In this document: in pieces, positions 3,636 to 5,902 of the stretch
Layout: each line of letters begins with the position of its first letter
Numbering within the stretch: position 1 is the stretch's first letter
Origin: CAZNNH01 sp964574335
GTDB taxonomy: Bacteria; Acidobacteriota; Vicinamibacteria; Fen-336
Length of the DNA: 5,902 nucleotides
Direction: 5' to 3'
Assembly (NCBI GenBank): GCA_964574335.1
Contig: CAZNNH010000269.1
Coordinates: 1 to 5,902, forward strand
Notes under the pieces: model-generated
Databases searched by the model: none
The model's input: only the letters and a program-made list of their open reading frames with translations
What the model was told of the DNA's origin: nothing
Made by a program: the position numbers and the translations under genes

Positions 3636-5902
3636 TCATGTGACGATGCGGGCGCCACCGGCGCCCGGCTCCACCGCGACCCGTGCCGGCAGGCGCTCCG
3701 CCAGCTCCGGGATGTGGGTGATCACGCCGACCAGGCGCCGGCCGCCGTGCAGGGACTCGATGGCCTGGACCACCAGGTCGAGGGCCTCCGCGTCGAGGGT
3801 GCCGAAGCCCTCGTCGAGGAAGAGGCTCTCCAGGGACTCGCTGGCCCGTCCGTCGGCGCTGAGCGACGCCAGGCCCTCGGCCAGCCCCAGGGCCAGCGCC
3901 AGCGAGGCCAGGAAGGTCTCGCCGCCGCTCAGCGTCCGTACCGAGCGGCGGGTGTCGGCGTGCCAGTGGTCGAGGACGAAGAACTCCTGCTCCTCACAGG
4001 CCAGGGAGTAGCGACCCTGCGAGAGCGTGAGCAGGTGCCTCGATCCGTCGCGGGCCAGCCGCGCCAGCGCCTCTTCCTGGATGTAGGCCAGGAGCTGGTT
4101 GGCCTGGAGGAGCTGGGCCAGCCGCCCCGCCACCGCCGCCTGGTCGGCGAGACGCTCCCTCGAAGCCCGCAGCTCGGCGGCCCGGGTGAGGCTCTGCTCC
4201 AGCGCCAGAAGCTCGGCCCGTTGCCGCTCCACGTCGCCGGCGAGCGCGGTGACCCGCTGCTGGCAGGCGGCTCGCCGTCGCTCGAGGTCCGACACCTCGT
4301 CGCCCGCGTCGCCCGCGTCGGCGCGTTCTTCCCACCCGTGCTCTCGGGCGAGCTGGGCCAGGGCCTGGCGGGCCTCGGCCAGCGCGTTCTCCACGTCGCG
4401 GCGACGCGCCTCGAGCTCTTCCGTGTGAACGGTGGATGCCTCCACCTGGGCGCGAGCGGCCGCCGCCTCCCGGTCGAGACGGGCCCGCTCGGCCTCCAGC
4501 TTGTCCTGGTCCTTCTCGAGGCGCTGGTGGCGCTTCTGGCCGTCGGCCAGCCGCGCCCGCTCGCTGGCCACACGGTCGCGCAGGTCGCCGGGCTGGGCCA
4601 GCTCGAGGGGGCCGAAGCCGAGCGCCAGCAGCGCCTGGCGCACCTCCTCGCGTGTCTTCTTCACCGACTCGGCTCGGGCGCTGAGCTCGCTTTGCCGCCC
4701 ACGGCTGGCGCGCCACTCCGCCAGGCGTTTCTCGGCCAGGATGCCGGCGGCGGCGCCGCGCCGGCGCTCCTCCTCCAGCCCCTCGCGCGCCGCCTCGACC
4801 TGCGCCTCGGCCTCCTCGAGGGCGGGCAGCACCTCCACCGGCAGGCTGGGGATCTCCTGCTCGCAGACCGGGCAGGGCTGTCCCGGGCGCAGATGACGCC
4901 GGAGCTCGGCCGCCACGTGGCGACGCCGCAGCTCGTCGCGCTGGCGGCGCGCCCGCTGGAGCTCGGCCTCGCCCGCCTGCTCGGCCGCGGCGAGGGCGGC
5001 GAGGGCGCGCTCGGCCTCCTCCCGCTCGGCGGCGAGCCGCTGCTCGCGGCTCCGCTCTTCGGCCGCTTCCGCCTCCACCTGCTCCCGCTGGCGCTCCAGG
5101 CGGACCAGCTCTTCGGCGCGCGGCTCGGCGCTGAGGAGCTGTTGCAGGCGGCGCTCGTCGTAGCCGCTGCCGGCCAGCGCCTGCTGCAGGCGGCCCATGC
5201 GACGCCGGACCTCGGCCAGTCCCTCCTCGAGCTGCGCCACCTGACCGGCCGCCGACTCGCGGCGGGAGCGCTCGGTCTCCAGGTCGGACGCCAGCGTCTC
5301 GCCCTCGCGCCGGGCGCGCCGGACCTCGCGGGCCACCCGAAGCCCCTGCTCCAGGGCCAGCCGGTCGGCCTCGACGCGCTCCCGCTCCGTCTCCAGCCCG
5401 GCCAGCGCGGCCTGCCGGGCGGCCAGGTTCTCCTCGGTCGCCTGGGCGTAGTCGGCGGCGAGCTGGCCGGCGATGAACTCGGCCTTCTGGCGCGCCTCGC
5501 TGGCGCGGCGGTGGGCGATCGCCTGCATCCGCTCGTAGACGCCCAGGTTGAGCAGGGCGGTGAGGATCTTGCGCCGCTCCTCGGGCTTGCCGGCCAGGAA
5601 GGCGTCGAACTCCCCCTGCGGCAGCACCACCGAGCGGGTGAAGGCCTCGTAGTCGAGACCCACGATCGCCTCGACCTGCTCGGTGGCCTCCCGGACCCGG
5701 TCGGCGAGGGGGACCGTCTCTTCGCCCTCGAGCGCCTCGAGGCGGATCTGGGTCGCCCCCGAGGCGCGCGCCACCCGCGCGATGCGATAGCCCCGGCCGC
5801 CGACCTCGAAGTCGAGCTGGACCGCCAGCCGGTCGGCGCCGTGGCTTATGAGCTGCCGGTACTGGGAGCCGACCCGGGGCACCTGGCCGTAGAGGGCGAA
5901 GA
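3636..5902 (-). CDS. sbcC: SbcC exonuclease subunit (Rad50-like SMC ATPase), N-terminus cut by the window edge
   Basis: SbcC works with the nuclease SbcD to cut hairpins, palindromes and blocked DNA ends. About 755 residues are visible; numbering here begins at Val 5882. The frame runs on to 5902 and encodes FALYGQVPRVG, the conserved segment just after Walker A, so the true start is beyond the window and GTG 5882 is internal. Visible parts are the Q-loop in VVLPQGEFDAFL (Gln89), a first coiled-coil arm (about 120-335), the zinc hook CPVC (337-340), a second arm (about 345-590) with a break near GFGPLELAQPGD (422-433), the ABC signature LSGGE (651-655), Walker B SLFLDEGFGTLD (686-697), and the H-loop His723 in GVITHIPELAERL. 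All ATPase motifs expected in this stretch are intact. Total length, about 800 residues, is short against about 1050 in E. coli SbcC, through shorter arms. SbcD is expected upstream, off the right edge. Confidence 0.96.
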   Translation of the reverse strand, partial: FALYGQVPRVGSQYRQLISHGADRLAVQLDFEVGGRGYRIARVARASGATQIRLEALEGEETVPLADRVREATEQVEAIVGLDYEAFTRSVVLPQGEFDAFLAGKPEERRKILTALLNLGVYERMQAIAHRRASEARQKAEFIAGQLAADYAQATEENLAARQAALAGLETERERVEADRLALEQGLRVAREVRRARREGETLASDLETERSRRESAAGQVAQLEEGLAEVRRRMGRLQQALAGSGYDERRLQQLLSAEPRAEELVRLERQREQVEAEAAEERSREQRLAAEREEAERALAALAAAEQAGEAELQRARRQRDELRRRHVAAELRRHLRPGQPCPVCEQEIPSLPVEVLPALEEAEAQVEAAREGLEEERRRGAAAGILAEKRLAEWRASRGRQSELSARAESVKKTREEVRQALLALGFGPLELAQPGDLRDRVASERARLADGQKRHQRLEKDQDKLEAERARLDREAAAARAQVEASTVHTEELEARRRDVENALAEARQALAQLAREHGWEERADAGDAGDEVSDLERRRAACQQRVTALAGDVERQRAELLALEQSLTRAAELRASRERLADQAAVAGRLAQLLQANQLLAYIQEEALARLARDGSRHLLTLSQGRYSLACEEQEFFVLDHWHADTRRSVRTLSGGETFLASLALALGLAEGLASLSADGRASESLESLFLDEGFGTLDAEALDLVVQAIESLHGGRRLVGVITHIPELAERLPARVAVEPGAGGARIVT
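4298..4320. repeat. 9-bp tandem repeat inside sbcC
   Basis: CGTCGCCCG occurs twice in direct tandem (4298-4315), followed by a partial third copy CGTCG. On the coding strand it encodes the in-frame repeat DAGDAGDE (residues 522-529) in the second coiled-coil arm. Copy changes would be 3-residue insertions or deletions without a frameshift. Confidence 0.7.

Noticed and set aside
3929..4716. Overlapping minus- and plus-strand open frames inside sbcC
   Set aside because: Compositionally biased products (Arg, Pro, Ser, Ala) without domains, lying inside the coiled-coil coding region of a clear gene.
3636..5882. GTG at 5882 as the real sbcC start
   Set aside because: The frame continues to the window edge and encodes FALYGQ, the conserved SbcC sequence directly after Walker A. 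A start at 5882 would remove Walker A.

Overview
This is a GC-rich bacterial window (roughly 70% G+C by eye, with GTG starts and G/C-biased third codon positions). It fits a high-GC lineage such as Acidobacteriota, Myxococcota, Gemmatimonadota or a GC-rich proteobacterium. Nothing in it fixes the taxon. No RNA gene, insertion sequence or CRISPR array is visible.

Layout, left to right. (1) A complete plus-strand alpha/beta-hydrolase of the carboxylesterase / acyl-protein thioesterase-like family (22-699). (2) A minus-strand pair, read right to left: a secreted GH27 alpha-galactosidase (2731-1547), then a short-chain dehydrogenase/reductase (1525-728) 21 bp downstream, probably one operon. The SDR converges on the hydrolase across a 28-bp gap. 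(3) A 164-bp divergent intergenic region (2732-2895) with candidate promoters for both directions and a cluster of inverted repeats just before the next gene. (4) A plus-strand type II toxin-antitoxin operon, VapB-like ribbon-helix-helix antitoxin and VapC-like PIN ribonuclease (2896-3557), overlapping by GTGA. (5) A minus-strand sbcC gene (3636 to beyond 5902), missing only its extreme N-terminus (Walker A) at the window edge. It converges on the toxin gene across a 78-bp gap that holds a perfect 9-bp inverted repeat.

How the genes work together. VapB and VapC form an obvious unit. SbcC should act with SbcD, expected just off the right edge. The alpha-galactosidase acts outside the cytoplasm on alpha-galactosides. 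The SDR is cytoplasmic and its link to galactoside use is unproven. The hydrolase has no visible link to its neighbours. All gene families here are known; I did not find a clearly new multi-gene system. The most interesting unexplained sequence is the repeated CCGTG/CACGG element around the presumed vapBC promoter.
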